Shown here: positions 12,525 to 22,629 of the stretch, piece by piece | How positions within the stretch are numbered: the first letter of the stretch is position 1 | How the letters are laid out: each line of letters starts with the position of its first letter | Source: Lepeophtheirus salmonis | Lineage: Eukaryota > Arthropoda > Copepoda > Siphonostomatoida > Caligidae | Assembly (NCBI RefSeq): GCF_016086655.4 | Contig: NC_092584.1 | Location: 11,769,907 to 11,833,906 of the forward strand | Direction: 5' to 3' | DNA length: 64,000 nucleotides | The notes under the pieces: model-generated | Database searches by the model: none | Told to the model about the DNA's origin: nothing | Seen by the model: only the letters and a program-made list of their open reading frames with translations | Position numbers and translations under genes: made by a program

Positions 12525-13450
12525 TTTTAGGCATGTCAAAAAAAAGAAACCGAAAATTAACATGGTAACCCTGACTGTTTGAAAAATGTTTAGGAGGAGA
12601 CTAGTTTAGCAAATAGTTAGATCATACTTTGGGATGTGAATATTTGTTAAATTGCGTTGAACGGGAAGACCCCTCCTGAGAGAATGTCACAATAATACGT
12701 TAACTTGGATAAACGGCATTTAGACTGGCTGAGAAAATCAGTGATGCTAATCAGATCATTTTGGGCATTTAAAAAAAAATCTTAAGGTCACACTCTGAAT
12801 AATGTTATGGAGGGTAACAGCTTATCTGTTTTTATGTTTCATTAGAGGGAGAAGGAAATAAACAAATAAAGGAGATTGGCAAGTAATACTCCGATGCCGA
12901 TCCTCAATTCTACTCTGAGCTTAACAAGAACTTACGATTGTCAATCCTAAACAATTCCTTTAGGTTACTCTCAATCTTCTCTGAGCACATGCAAATGTTC
13001 TATCCGATTTTATATATATCAATGACAGCTTGCATGTATTAAAAGAAGGAACTCCTAAATGAGCCTCCTTCGAACGCCTCAAATCTACTTTAATTTACCT
13101 TATATGTAGTTATTTTTATATCCTATTACAAGGAAGTCGCATAACGTTATCACGTGCAAATCATCAACTCTAATATAGCTTTATCAACTGTTTATTTGTA
13201 TATCCTGGGATATAATTATTAGTGTATAAAATATGTCCTGTGGTATGTAAAAATAAAGGAAACCGAAAATCAACGTGAAAACCCTCACAATTTTAAAAAT
13301 GTTTTGGGAGGAAGGCTGTTACAGCCTTTTTATTAGATCACTACTAATAGCTATGACGGGGGAAGGGGGCAGGAAGGAATGGGCAAGAATTTGCCCAATG
13401 CCGATCCCTAATTATATTTTGATTATAATTCTGGGTGTTAGTCTCAGTCC
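12525..13450 (-). repeat. Copies of the abundant composite repeat family, minus orientation
   Basis: Diagnostic phrases are GAAACCGAAAATTAACATGG with GTAACCCTGAC and AAAATGTTT at 12545-12595, a second set at 13255-13310 (GAAACCGAAAATCAACGTG), and GATGCCGATCCTCAATTCTA at 12893. Their reverse complements occur at 19640, 20170, 32165, 32550, 33110 and 40070. The family has no coding motif I can identify and looks non-autonomous. Confidence 0.75.
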
Positions 13451-13609
13451 CTAATGAGCAAACGCTTTGTATATACTTAGATGTATCTTCCTAAAAATGA
13501 AATTTTTAAAAAAACTGTTCAATTTGGCAACTCCAAAAATAACTTGCACTCAAAAATGCTTAGGAAATACAACTCCATGTATCAGGTGCTTTCTAATTGG
13601 TCTCTTGAT

Positions 13610-13808
13610 TAGTGTTGGGTTAGTCCTTATTTATGATTGAAAACTTCAGTCCTGTCCAGTTCAGTCCTGTATATAAGCCTTTAACCTAGAGTACTATGTC
13701 CTTGATGATTTATTAATTTTTTTTTAATCAGTAGTAGTTCTGACAGTCTCAAGACAACCTCAAACTTGACTATACTGGACCGTATAAATAGGGACTTACA
13801 CAACACTA
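13610..13808. mobile_element. hAT-like MITE with terminal inverted repeats
   Basis: A 199-bp element begins TAGTGTTGGGTTAGTCCTTA and ends with the reverse complement of TAGTGTTGTGTAAGTCCCTA. The outer 8 bp are perfect (TAGTGTTG and CAACACTA) and the TIRs extend for about 25 bp. Flanking 8-mers, CTCTTGAT at 13602-13609 and CCTTTAAT at 13809-13816, match at 5 of 8 positions with transitions only, which fits a decayed 8-bp duplication. TAGTGTTG-type ends and 8-bp duplications are typical of hAT elements. It has no coding capacity. A degraded copy lies at 44180-44370. Confidence 0.75.
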
Positions 13809-13814
13809 CCTTTA

Positions 13815-15120
13815 ATTATTATCATCACATAAAATCTTTTGAGTCTTACTCAAAATCTAACGTTAAGTTCCTATTTCTCCATCGAATTAATCTGTAATTT
13901 TAATTTTTTTCTAATAACCAATCGAATTTAATATTTCAATTAACATACTGACATCAAGAATAATAAATCCACGAACTATTGTAAATATTATAAAATTTTG
14001 ACTAAATTTAGTATTATAAATTTACATGTTCGACATTAAGAATATTAAACATATAAGGATGCAAAAACATTGTACTGAGGGTAGATCCAAAAACTATTTA
14101 AACATTTAGATGCATACAATAACGAAGCAGATTTTGTACCTGTATGCAATTTACTATTAAATAATGGAATGTCTAGACAGAAGAAAAAAATTAATTTTTG
14201 CTTTAATTTGGTAAATTAGTCACTGTTCCTTTTTTGAGATAAACAAAAAGTAAATTGCTTGATTTTTTTCGAATTTTTAAAGAAATTTATTAGACATGAG
14301 TAATTGATCTTCGTCTTTGGATAGAATTGGGTATTTTAATATCATCAAGTAGTTTGTAATTTTGTATAGCCTTAATTACAAAGAATATTCAGAAAAGGCA
14401 GAATAGTACAACTAAGTTAATAAAAAAAAATTGGTGCTATAATATGTAGAAAGACATTGAAAGTATCTGTAACGGTGGATCAATCATATGAAGTATCAAA
14501 GCAAAAAAAAAAAAGGATTCCATTCCTTATTTTCGAAGGGGACATTTACAAAAATATTTAGAATTGATGGCAAGAAAAGGTCATTTGATTAAAAATTACC
14601 CTAATTTTTCCCTAATTTTTTATTATGATAAATATTTCCCCCCAAAGACAAATTCCATCACCACCTCTTAAGGGAATTTGGTCCTCTTTTTTGACAGAAA
14701 ATAGCAATGAAAGGTTGAGTAATTATTTTCTCATCCACTTATATATGTGATGTAATTTGTATGAAACTGTCCCCTCCTATTTCTCAATTGCTTTAGACGA
14801 TCCGGGTGTTAAGTAAAGTTGAGTTTTTATTATAAAAATATATACATATATATGAATTAAAAAAGGAAAAATGGATGTTGCGTATACTCTTTTTTTTTCA
14901 TTACCCCATTGTTACTTAACTTTTAAATTTGACTTAGGCAAGCAGGTACAATGCCCCAAGAAAACAATTAATTACATCGAGACAAGCTCAACTAGTCCCT
15001 GCACTGACACAACCAAACAAAGGTGATAAGGATGGGAAGCGTTCAAATCCCTTCAACTACGGCATACATTCTAATAGAAACGATTTCTAGGGAACTTAAC
15101 AAGATAAACTTTCCCAACAC
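13815..15120. other. AT-rich gene-free DNA
   Basis: No supported gene. Around 14990-15200 an open frame has phrases (KGDKDGKRSNPFNY in one frame) faintly like the entry to a non-LTR reverse transcriptase, but too short to call. Confidence 0.45.
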
Positions 15121-15130
15121 CCTTAATATA

Positions 15131-16044
15131 CAGGGGGAGGGGATCAGATTGTCGCCTACTTTAAACCTTGATAACTTGAAGACGACATTATCAAATAAAA
15201 AACCGGTTACCAATTAGGAAAGCTATTCTTGTCAGCTGACGATACGTAGTTCAGTTAGCATCATGCCGTCATCATATGAGGAGATAAAGAGCTATGAGTG
15301 GAACGAGGAACTTTCGAGGTCCACGGTAGTCATGGTATTGGTTAATAATGGAGGTGAAATCTCCAATTCAACGATTGTTTCAACCTTAGGAGTGAATTTA
15401 CGGACTGTTCAGCGTATCCATAAGAAGCTAGAGGACACCAGGGATGTTGATGCCACCATAAAGAGGGCACCCAAGGAGGAGGGCGCCGACAGGAAGGTCA
15501 GGGACACCGACCTTGTCGACAAGGTGAAGAAGAGGGTTGAGGATGACCCTACCTGGTCCATGCAGGCCATGGCGAGGGATCTAGGCTGCCATGAGAGTTG
15601 CCTGGGTGTGGCAACAGGACTCAGCACCCTGCCATGTGTCCAAAATCTCCATTCAGTGATTAACCGAGAACTGTTATGACGTCGTAACCAAGGATTTGTG
15701 GCCTCCTAACTCTCCCGACCTTAATCCTTTGGACTATTTTGTCTGGGACTATGTCGGGAGACATACCAACAGACATCTTCATAGCACCAAAGCCAGCCTT
15801 ATGTACTCCATCAAGGAGGTATTCGGCAACATGGACAAGGAGATGGTCAGAAGAGCCTGCGGCCGGTTCAGAGGCCGTATTGAGGCCGTTATTGATGCCA
15901 ACGGTGATTATATCGAATGAATGGCTACTCTATACCTATATGCTGTTCATAGTTTTGATTTTCAATAAAAAAGTTAATAAATGCATATTTTGGCTTGTTT
16001 TTTGTAGAATAATATTTTGGGGACAATTTGATCCCGGCTCCCTG
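15131..16044 (+). mobile_element. Mariner-like element with TIRs, internally deleted
   Basis: The left end reads CAGGGGGAGGGGATCAGATT and the right end is the reverse complement of CAGGGAGCCGGGATCAAATT. Each end is flanked by TA (15129-15130 and 16045-16046), the standard mariner target duplication. The 914-bp body encodes a truncated transposase (15263-15920). Full-length relatives are usually about 1.3 kb, so roughly 400 bp of the core is missing. TIRs match well, so the deletion form probably moved after losing the core. Confidence 0.85.
15263..15920 (+). pseudogene. DD37D-like mariner transposase, first catalytic block deleted
   Basis: The ATG at 15263 opens an N-terminal domain with two helix-turn-helix segments: STIVSTLGVNLRTVQRIHKK and DPTWSMQAMARDLGCHES. 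After DLGCHES (about 15600) the sequence jumps to WQQDSAPCHVSK, in another frame, carrying the second catalytic Asp (codon 15618-15620). NSPDLNPLDYFVW follows, with the third Asp at 15732-15734. The gap between them is 37 codons, counting one TGA that stands where relatives have Trp. The C-terminal tail FRGRIEAVIDANGDYIE ends at the TGA 15918-15920. Loss of the first Asp block, the frame change and the stop make it inactive. It is one of the best preserved relics here and is clearly GC-richer than its surroundings. Confidence 0.85.
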
Positions 16045-16424
16045 TAGAACGCCCATTCACTCTAGTTTGTAGAAGAATGAAAAGACTGGACCTAGAAAGA
16101 TACATGAGAAAAGTAGACCTATTGAATGGAAAGGGATCATTCTGTAAGAAAGAAACGGACATTTTTTTTTTAATCTTGCCGAATATTTTTACCCAATGAG
16201 AGAGTGCTGGAGGACGTGATATTGCACAACTTCGGAGATAAACTCAGCTGGTTGGATTTAATTGTGGGCATATCTCTTACATATAAGTGATGAGTGTCTC
16301 AAAATAGAAAACATTGTTTCTAAGGTCTAGGAAGTTATCTCCTCGGCAAACCATACGAATTGAATTATTCCACTCGGAATCCAAAGCTACCTTTCCACCT
16401 TAACTAATATTAGGGACTCCTTTT

Positions 16425-16590
16425 CAGGTGGAAGTACACCACTAGCCACATAAGAATTTTTAATAAAACTGCTACCAAATATCCACCAAGGAACGTTGTC
16501 TGTATTGTCTTGACCTGCTTCTCTATCACTGATAATTTTTAGTTGGAGATTTACTGTTCTTTGATCCTCTTCGGGGGGCAGAGAAGAAAA
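16425..16590 (-). other. Short coding-like frame in a dispersed repeat, unrecognised
   Basis: On the minus strand about 55 codons stay open, with a protein-like composition: PPEEDQRTVNLQLKI, VPWWIFGSSFIKNSY and ASGVLPPEKESLILVKVE, ending in TAG near 16422. A homologous but broken copy lies at 20280-20450 (minus), where YYVTNGVPPPEK matches SYVASGVLPPEK. Both are preceded by a pyrimidine-rich run. I do not recognise the family. It may be a fragment of a transposon protein or a duplicated exon; the stops in the second copy show it is not conserved as a gene there. Confidence 0.4.
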
Positions 16591-16779
16591 ATAAATAAAT
16601 GGAAGTTGATTATTGATCTCATTTTGTTCTAATTAATTGTTTAACGGCTTTCTATGTATCATTTCCTAATCATATTGTTAACGTTGATTGTGTAAAATTG
16701 TGATTCTAAAGAATATAATCAAGTATTTTATTTTTAAAAACAAGATGGTCATACAATTCTTTTTGAAGACCAATATTTC

Positions 16780-17010
16780 ATTCTGCCCGCCAACAATGTG
16801 GTTACCATACTCGCCAGATGCCAACCCGCTTGATTTTTTCTTCTAGCCACATGTTGAAGCCAGAGCCTGCTGTACAAGGACACCGAATCTTGAGAATCTC
16901 AAACTTCCGCATTGGAACTCCATAAGCAACAATTACATTATTACTGCATGTGAGAGCATGCAGAGGGGGCATCAAGGGGCTTATCAAATTTGTTGGAGAG
17001 CACATTAAAG
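16780..17010 (+). pseudogene. Tc1/mariner transposase relic, C-terminal part
   Basis: The plus strand reads LPYSPDANPLDFFF near 16804-16845, the third-Asp block of a Tc1/mariner transposase. The tail that follows aligns in style with the C-terminal domain (VEARACCTRTPNLENLK, then NNYIITACESMQR). Stops interrupt it and no N-terminal part is seen. The reverse strand is open over part of this stretch but has no motif. Confidence 0.7.
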
Positions 17011-17636
17011 GTTAAAAATGGCATCAGATGCACCAACATCTGTATTAAGTATAGTTAATGGAGCTTCCCCAGATTCCAAATTTAAACGTATAAAATTTCC
17101 AAATTCAAAATGTCTGGTTTACAATTACGTATGCGTTAAAAAATGGTGAAATATCCTGAAAAAACTATGAAGATGTACCATCTAACTTAGTGGCTACCAA
17201 CCCAGAGTGCACTTTGTAATTGTTTATGGCTCCACATATTTTTAAGAATTGTTTTGTTATTAAGGATACTAATTAATGTAAAATTTTATTTGATTAGAAT
17301 AGAAGTCAGTATATATTAGAACCAGTACCAAAATCAAAGAATTCTACCAAATGTTTTTTTTGTTATTATTTTCCCTGCCCCTGCAGATTTTCTGGTTGTT
17401 GACTGAGAGCATGTTCAATGTGGACAAAAACGGCAACTTCCTTCCTTTTGGCTTCCATTTTCCACTTAAACAAATCTGACGCACTGACCTCACTTTTCAA
17501 AAAAATCCGTACAAAAACTCCTAAAGTTTTATTTTAATAACATTTCACGACATTTCAAACACCCTGTAGTTTGTCCCCAAAACCATTAATCATTTTCGGG
17601 CGACTATTCATAGCTTATCAATTATTTGATATTTAC

Positions 17637-18318
17637 AGGGTGATGACTCAATAGTTAGAATCCTCCTCGAGGCCGTTTAGTCTCAGTTATAAAAGTCTGA
17701 AAAATATACATGGCACAGTTCAAAACAACGGACAAGTAGCTAAAATTTGATGTTGGCTTTGTTTTTGAGGGCTCAAAAATTTGCGAGCAACTAGCAAAAC
17801 AACAGAGTGTGTGCGATTTCTTTCGTATACAAGACGATCAAAAAAAAAATTATGAACGTTTTTCTGAACAGGAAAAATGCTCGCTTCTAGGCTGAATCAA
17901 AAGCTCAAGTTAAGGGAACCTTCAGGGCCAAACAACCAGAAAGTCAACAGCAACGTGTACTACAAGGTCCATGTATCGCCATGCTTAAAGAGCACGTTCC
18001 CCAGGGACAAGTATTTCCAAACCTGCGCCTTGACACACACGTCCAAAAAGGTACAGCATTTCTAGAGGAAGAGCGTGGCTGTCTCTGCTCGGTAGACTTT
18101 TGGACTTCGTTGTCACCCGACCCCGAAATTTCGCTATTTGGTGTTTCTTGGAGAGCAAGACGAACAAGACTTATCACTCGGATTTTGATGCTTTAAAGGC
18201 CGTGATCACGGAGGAGTGAAACAACCTGTCTTCAGACTTCATTAAGGCCACCTGTGATTATGTTCGTACCTGTAGCGAAGCCATCATTCAGAATGGAGAG
18301 GAACATATTGAATAACAA
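17637..18318 (+). pseudogene. Mariner-like element relic, internally deleted (17.6 kb copy)
   Basis: The 5' end reads ACAGGGTGATGACTCAATAG with TTAGAATCC, almost the same as the relic at 34937, so the two are one subfamily. Next come a decayed N-terminal stretch (ICEQLAKQQSVCDFF) and a short core. The second-Asp region is lost apart from HTRPKRYSI-like debris. The third-Asp block reads LSPDPEISLF near 18113-18140, with the NPLD part destroyed. The C-terminal tail (ESKTNKTYHSDFDALKAVIT to SEAIIQNGEEHIE) is recognisable, ending at 18313-18315. At least two frameshifts and one stop are present. A 3' TIR could not be placed. Confidence 0.75.
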
Positions 18319-18319
18319 A

Positions 18320-19130
18320 TGTAGAAAATTGTTAAATGACCAACTTTTGATTCAAAAGTTTGTCATACAAAAAGCACAAAATAAAAATATGGGGCAAGTG
18401 AAAACAGCTATTAATATTTCCTCATTTTTGAGTCCTCATCCTCTAAATATTAGTTCTAATAAAATCTTATATGTATATAAATATTTAACTATTTTTAGTG
18501 TATATATTTTAAAGGTAGAATATAAAACATGTAGATATTAAAAGGATTAGGCTGATATGAAAATATATATATATTCAATTTTGCATTGAAAGTTAATCTT
18601 ATATCCACCGCCTAAATTCTTCATTGTTCTCCTTTCATATTTACTGTGTGTCATACATTATCCCCGATGCTTATCAGACGATAGAAGGAACAATTAGGTG
18701 TAGTGAGACTGCCTTTCTCTTTATCATCACGTAGTGTGTAGAGCTCACAAATGACTGATTTATTAAGTTATATACAAACATATGTAATAGGGAACATAGG
18801 GAAACGTGAGGTAATTATTAATGTTTTTATAGAGCAATAAAGGAGTAGAATGCGACATATCAAGGGTTCTTTAGGCCATACATCAATCAAAAGCCCTACC
18901 AAACATTTTTTATAAATTTACATGCAAAATTTATACATATTATTTGCATAGCAAAACAAATTTATTGTTGAATAAAATAACATACATTTTTTTTATAAAT
19001 GTACATATAACAACATGATTTTTTTATAAATGTACATTAAAACAACATAATATCAAAAATGAAAGTTTAAATCGTACATTAAAAAAAAATAAACATGTAT
19101 GCAAATCTTACAAAGTTTTTCGTTTTGTGA
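18320..19130. other. AT-rich DNA with a short degenerate tandem repeat
   Basis: No gene. At 18900-19060 a unit containing TTTTTTATAAATGTACAT and AACAACAT occurs about three times with a period near 35 bp. Confidence 0.5.
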
Positions 19131-19149
19131 TTTGTCATGTCTAGTTATG

Positions 19150-20220
19150 TAGATCGTGTGTTTTGTTTTTTTTGGAATTGGACATCTGAAGAATAAATTT
19201 TCTTGTCCTCAAAAGTTGTCACTATAGTTCATTCCTTTTTGTGCTAAATTCTATTCAATTATATGCATAAACTGATTGAAGATTCGTGTGTGCTCATAAA
19301 AGACTCATAGTTACCCCGAGTATTTGTTTCGGATTTAAACTATAAATACAAAAATAACTTATATTTGTAAGTCCTTGTTGAACTCAGAGTAGAATTGAGG
19401 ATGAACAGGTGAATAATAATTCTTCCTAATGTTTTTGTTTATTCCCTTCGCTCCCTTCTCCGTTTGCACAGCTGATTTTAGCTGCTCACAGGTAATTTAA
19501 TCAAATATAATGACCCGGAAGTTTTATTTTCTACATGTCTATTCTATTCATAGTCAATTCTTGCTTTTTTTTCTTGCTAGATATGGAGTGAGGTGTTGAC
19601 TGATTTTCTCTCTTCTTTTACGTAATGACAGCTAAGCTGATCTCTTTTCAAACATTCTCCAAATTGACCGGATAACAATATTGGTTCTCAGTTTCCATTC
19701 TTTAGCACTTTGTCCGTTCTTATTTTCTACAACTCTATAGTGAATAATACAAAATGCAGCTTCTACTTCAGAATAGGGATGTATTGTTTCATATGTATTT
19801 TTAAACTTACCGGATTTTTTGGAATTGGTATTTTGAAGAATGAACTTTCTACTTCTCAGCTGTTGTCATTATTATTTAACTCCTGAGTAAAGACCTTCTT
19901 TTCTACTACATTCAATTATAATCAGAACCTGATTGAACATTTGTGAGTGCTCAATAAAAAACGGAGAGTAAGCTTGATGATTTGTTGCGGAATCCTAATT
20001 GTGAGTCTTTTTTGGACTATAATTGTAGATCGATATCGACGTAATTCCTGACAATATCCTTGCTTACTTAGTTATCTACTCCCCCCCCCCACACACACAC
20101 ACTGACATGTAACCGCTGATTCTAGTTAATCTAATGAAGCGTCATGACATGTAGGCTGCACTCGTCGAAAACATTCTTCAAATTGTCAGGAAGACCACAA
20201 TCGTTTTCGTTTTCTTTTTT
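19150..20220 (+). repeat. Two tandem units of the abundant composite repeat family
   Basis: Unit 1 (about 19165-19700) and unit 2 (about 19820-20220) repeat the same order of phrases: GGAATTGG with TGAAGAAT, GTTGTCA-TAT, ATTCAATTAT, CTGATTGAA, GTGTGCTCA or GAGTGCTCA, GTTTCGGAT or GTTGCGGAA, CAGCTGATT, then AAACATTCT with CAAATTG. Units are about 650 bp apart. The family is also at 31775-33160, 36270-36440 (minus), 39780-40290 and 58165-58350. No coding motif; element type unknown. Confidence 0.75.
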
Positions 20221-20279
20221 GTAATTTATTAAAAAATTTCATAATTATATCATATTCATTAGTATAATTGTACACTTTC

Positions 20280-20450
20280 TCCGGTGGAGGCACGCCATTA
20301 GTCACATAATAATAATAAATCACACTTTAAACCAAGGAGCCTTGTTTTATTATTGACTAGCTTTTCTATCTCTGAGAATTATTAATGGAAGGTATAATTT
20401 TTTTCAACCTTCTATGAAAGGGTGGGGTGGGGGAAGAAAATAGAAGCTTT
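20280..20450 (-). repeat. Second copy of the 16425 repeat
   Basis: Homologous to 16425-16590 (shared GTGGAGGCACGCCATTAGTC versus GTGGAAGTACACCACTAGCC, and ACCAAGGA, TTCTCTATC, CTGA-AATT). Its frame is broken by stops. A short CACACA run lies at 20091-20104. Confidence 0.6.
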
Positions 20451-20459
20451 TACCTTTTT

Positions 20460-21340
20460 TTAAAAAGAAGAAGAAGTTGGATTTTATTTTTTATCCAATA
20501 AAGTTATAAGCATTGATGAATTAACACATAGTTTAAACGACTAATGTTGTTTTGCACATTCCTTATAAAACATTTAAATTTTTATCATAATTAGTATAAT
20601 TTTTTTGAACTCTAGATATGTAGATCAACGTAGTATTATTTATATGAACTATCTTTAAAACAACAAAATAATAAAATATATTCAAATTACCCCACTCTAC
20701 ATTGCTTATGAATGGATTTTCCTCCATATTATATATTTTTATTCCTTTCTAGACTCTTATATAATGATGGAAGACACATTTCAATAGATAAATACACTTA
20801 TGTGTATAGTGATGGAAAAAATGCCATATCAGAATTTTATAATATATGAATTTATATTTATTGCATAGCCCAGGGGGAAAAGAGGTCCTTCAACAACATA
20901 GAATTAAAGTTGTGGTTGTACATCTTGCAGGTAAATGATGATGTAGAAGTAGAACGTGGATTAAAACTGCTTGGTTTTCAATATTTTTGAATTGATAAAC
21001 TACATATATGTATTCATATGTTAAGAACAGTTTTTCAATGATATACTTTTTTTTCTGTGTAATTTTACTAACACATAAATATATTCTGTTTATTCAGATA
21101 ACTTTTGGGATTGCGGAAGAGCATTGATGCATGTCCGATAAGTAGCCATGCATTGACTCCTAATAAATCAATTTAAAGGGATTTAATTGGGAATTTTTGT
21201 TCAGGGCTTTGGATTGTTTGCCGTATAGGGAATATTTACTTATATTGGTTGGGATCCCATAGCACTTTTTCTTAAAAATATATCAAATCAGTAGCCCGAG
21301 TCTCATCAATGAAGCAATACCTTCAATGAGTTAAAAAAGG
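20460..21340. other. AT-rich gene-free DNA
   Basis: Nothing beyond AT-rich sequence seen on either strand. Confidence 0.5.
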
Positions 21341-21351
21341 GGTTTTAATAT

Positions 21352-21992
21352 AGGGTGAGCAAATGTAGCGCGAAGAAGATGCCAAAGATAAAACCAGAAT
21401 CTGAATTCCTGAAGGATTTTGATTCCTAAAGTTACATCCAGCCTCATTTACACTATCTATACGATATCAAAAGTACGATCAGCCCTTCGTAATTTGATCG
21501 CCTGGTAAATCCGGAAATTCCTTCCTGTTCCAACTGATAAGTTCATCATTTATACTCAAGGGGATTTGGTAGGCGTGTCTTTCCATCGTGCCCCACTCAA
21601 AAAATCAATTGGATTTAGATTCGGCGAGTTTGGATACCAAAAGTAAGGCAAAATGATGTTGTCCAAATTGTCTTTGGGTCATTTCAAACTTTTTTCGAGT
21701 TGTAGCAGGGATCCAAGTCCTGCTGTGCCACATTAAAGGCCTTACTGAGTTACAAGTTATTTTCTGTGTGAAGTTCAAGCATTTTTTAAGTTGTCACTCA
21801 GGGTGCGGATTCCAAGGAAGGCTTGTTTCTTTTCCAAATATTTGAGACAACAAATTCGTCAATCGATTCCATTTGTTTAAAAGTAGTGCAGGTTTGAACA
21901 AGCTATATCATAAAAAAAAATCAGCTTTCTAAGTAAATACGGTTGCACAACAGGGTGCACTAAAGTGGTAACATGTATAGCTAGCGCACCCT
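21352..21992 (-). pseudogene. Tc1/mariner transposase relic
   Basis: The minus strand reads AQQDLDPCYNSKKV near 21705-21745, containing the second catalytic Asp block. FWYPNSPNLNPIDFL follows near 21595-21640, the third block with its final Asp kept but SPD changed to SPN. A tail with ERHAYQIPLSINDELI is at about 21540-21585. Frameshifts separate the blocks and the N-terminal domain is not visible. Both ends carry AGGGTG: TATAGGGTGAGCAAATG on the left and, reverse complemented, ATAAAGGGTGCGC on the right, so the limits given are a plausible element with TA ends. Confidence 0.7.
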
Positions 21993-22389
21993 TTATATTT
22001 TTGGTCTTTTGTTATATATCTTATACATTCAAGTCCCACTTTTTTCTCGAAATAGTCTAATAATTCTTTATATTCTCCAAGAATATCTAATATTATCCAC
22101 ACACTACCCTAATAGAGAGACTTCATTGGCTAATTATATCAAATGGTTGCGTGATAAAACCAAAAAAATTAAGTGATAATTAGCTCCCAAGACTCAAGGA
22201 AGCACAAGTGAAGGGTAGGTAACAAACCTACGCTTGTATAAATTTGCCTAAAACATACAAGTTAAATAAATACTTGCCCTCAATTTAATTAAACTATAGG
22301 GCCAAGTTTCTTTTTTTTAACAGGAGTTTATTTTCATTGATGAAATAAGTGTAATATTGAAATATGATAGAAAAGTGAAAATTGAGTGC

Positions 22390-22625
22390 CTGCCTGAGAT
22401 ACAACTTTCCCTACTTTTGGGAAATCAACATATGACTACCCTCCCCTCCAGTTAAGGTCACCTTGAACTACTATGTGCGTCTAGAGGGGAGGGTGTGTGC
22501 AAATCCTCACAGGAGTGCCCAGTCTCTAGAGGCTTCCATCAAAAAGGGGTGGACCATATAGTCAATGTGTGATGGGGATAAAGGTATCATATTGACGCAA
22601 TTATTGTATATTGTACAAAAGTTGT
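22390..22625 (+). pseudogene. Tc1/mariner transposase relic, C-terminal part
   Basis: After debris of the third-Asp block (TTLPSS near 22437) the plus strand reads YYVRLEGRVCANPHRSAQSL and EASIKKGWTI, the conserved C-terminal segment (x-x-VCxxPHx-x-x-x-LxxSI). Decayed copies of the final helix follow. Stops at several points. The small frame is only 80 to 100 codons in total and nothing upstream can be joined to it with confidence. Confidence 0.6.
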
Positions 22626-22629
22626 GAGG

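Noticed and set aside
14990..15217. Possible non-LTR reverse transcriptase fragment (KGDKDGKRSNPFNY)
   Set aside because: Only one short motif-like phrase in one frame, with no downstream YxDD or other blocks before the mariner at 15131 begins.
18900..19060. CRISPR-like spaced repeats
   Set aside because: Repeats are degenerate, AT-rich and directly tandem without unique spacers; the genome is eukaryotic.
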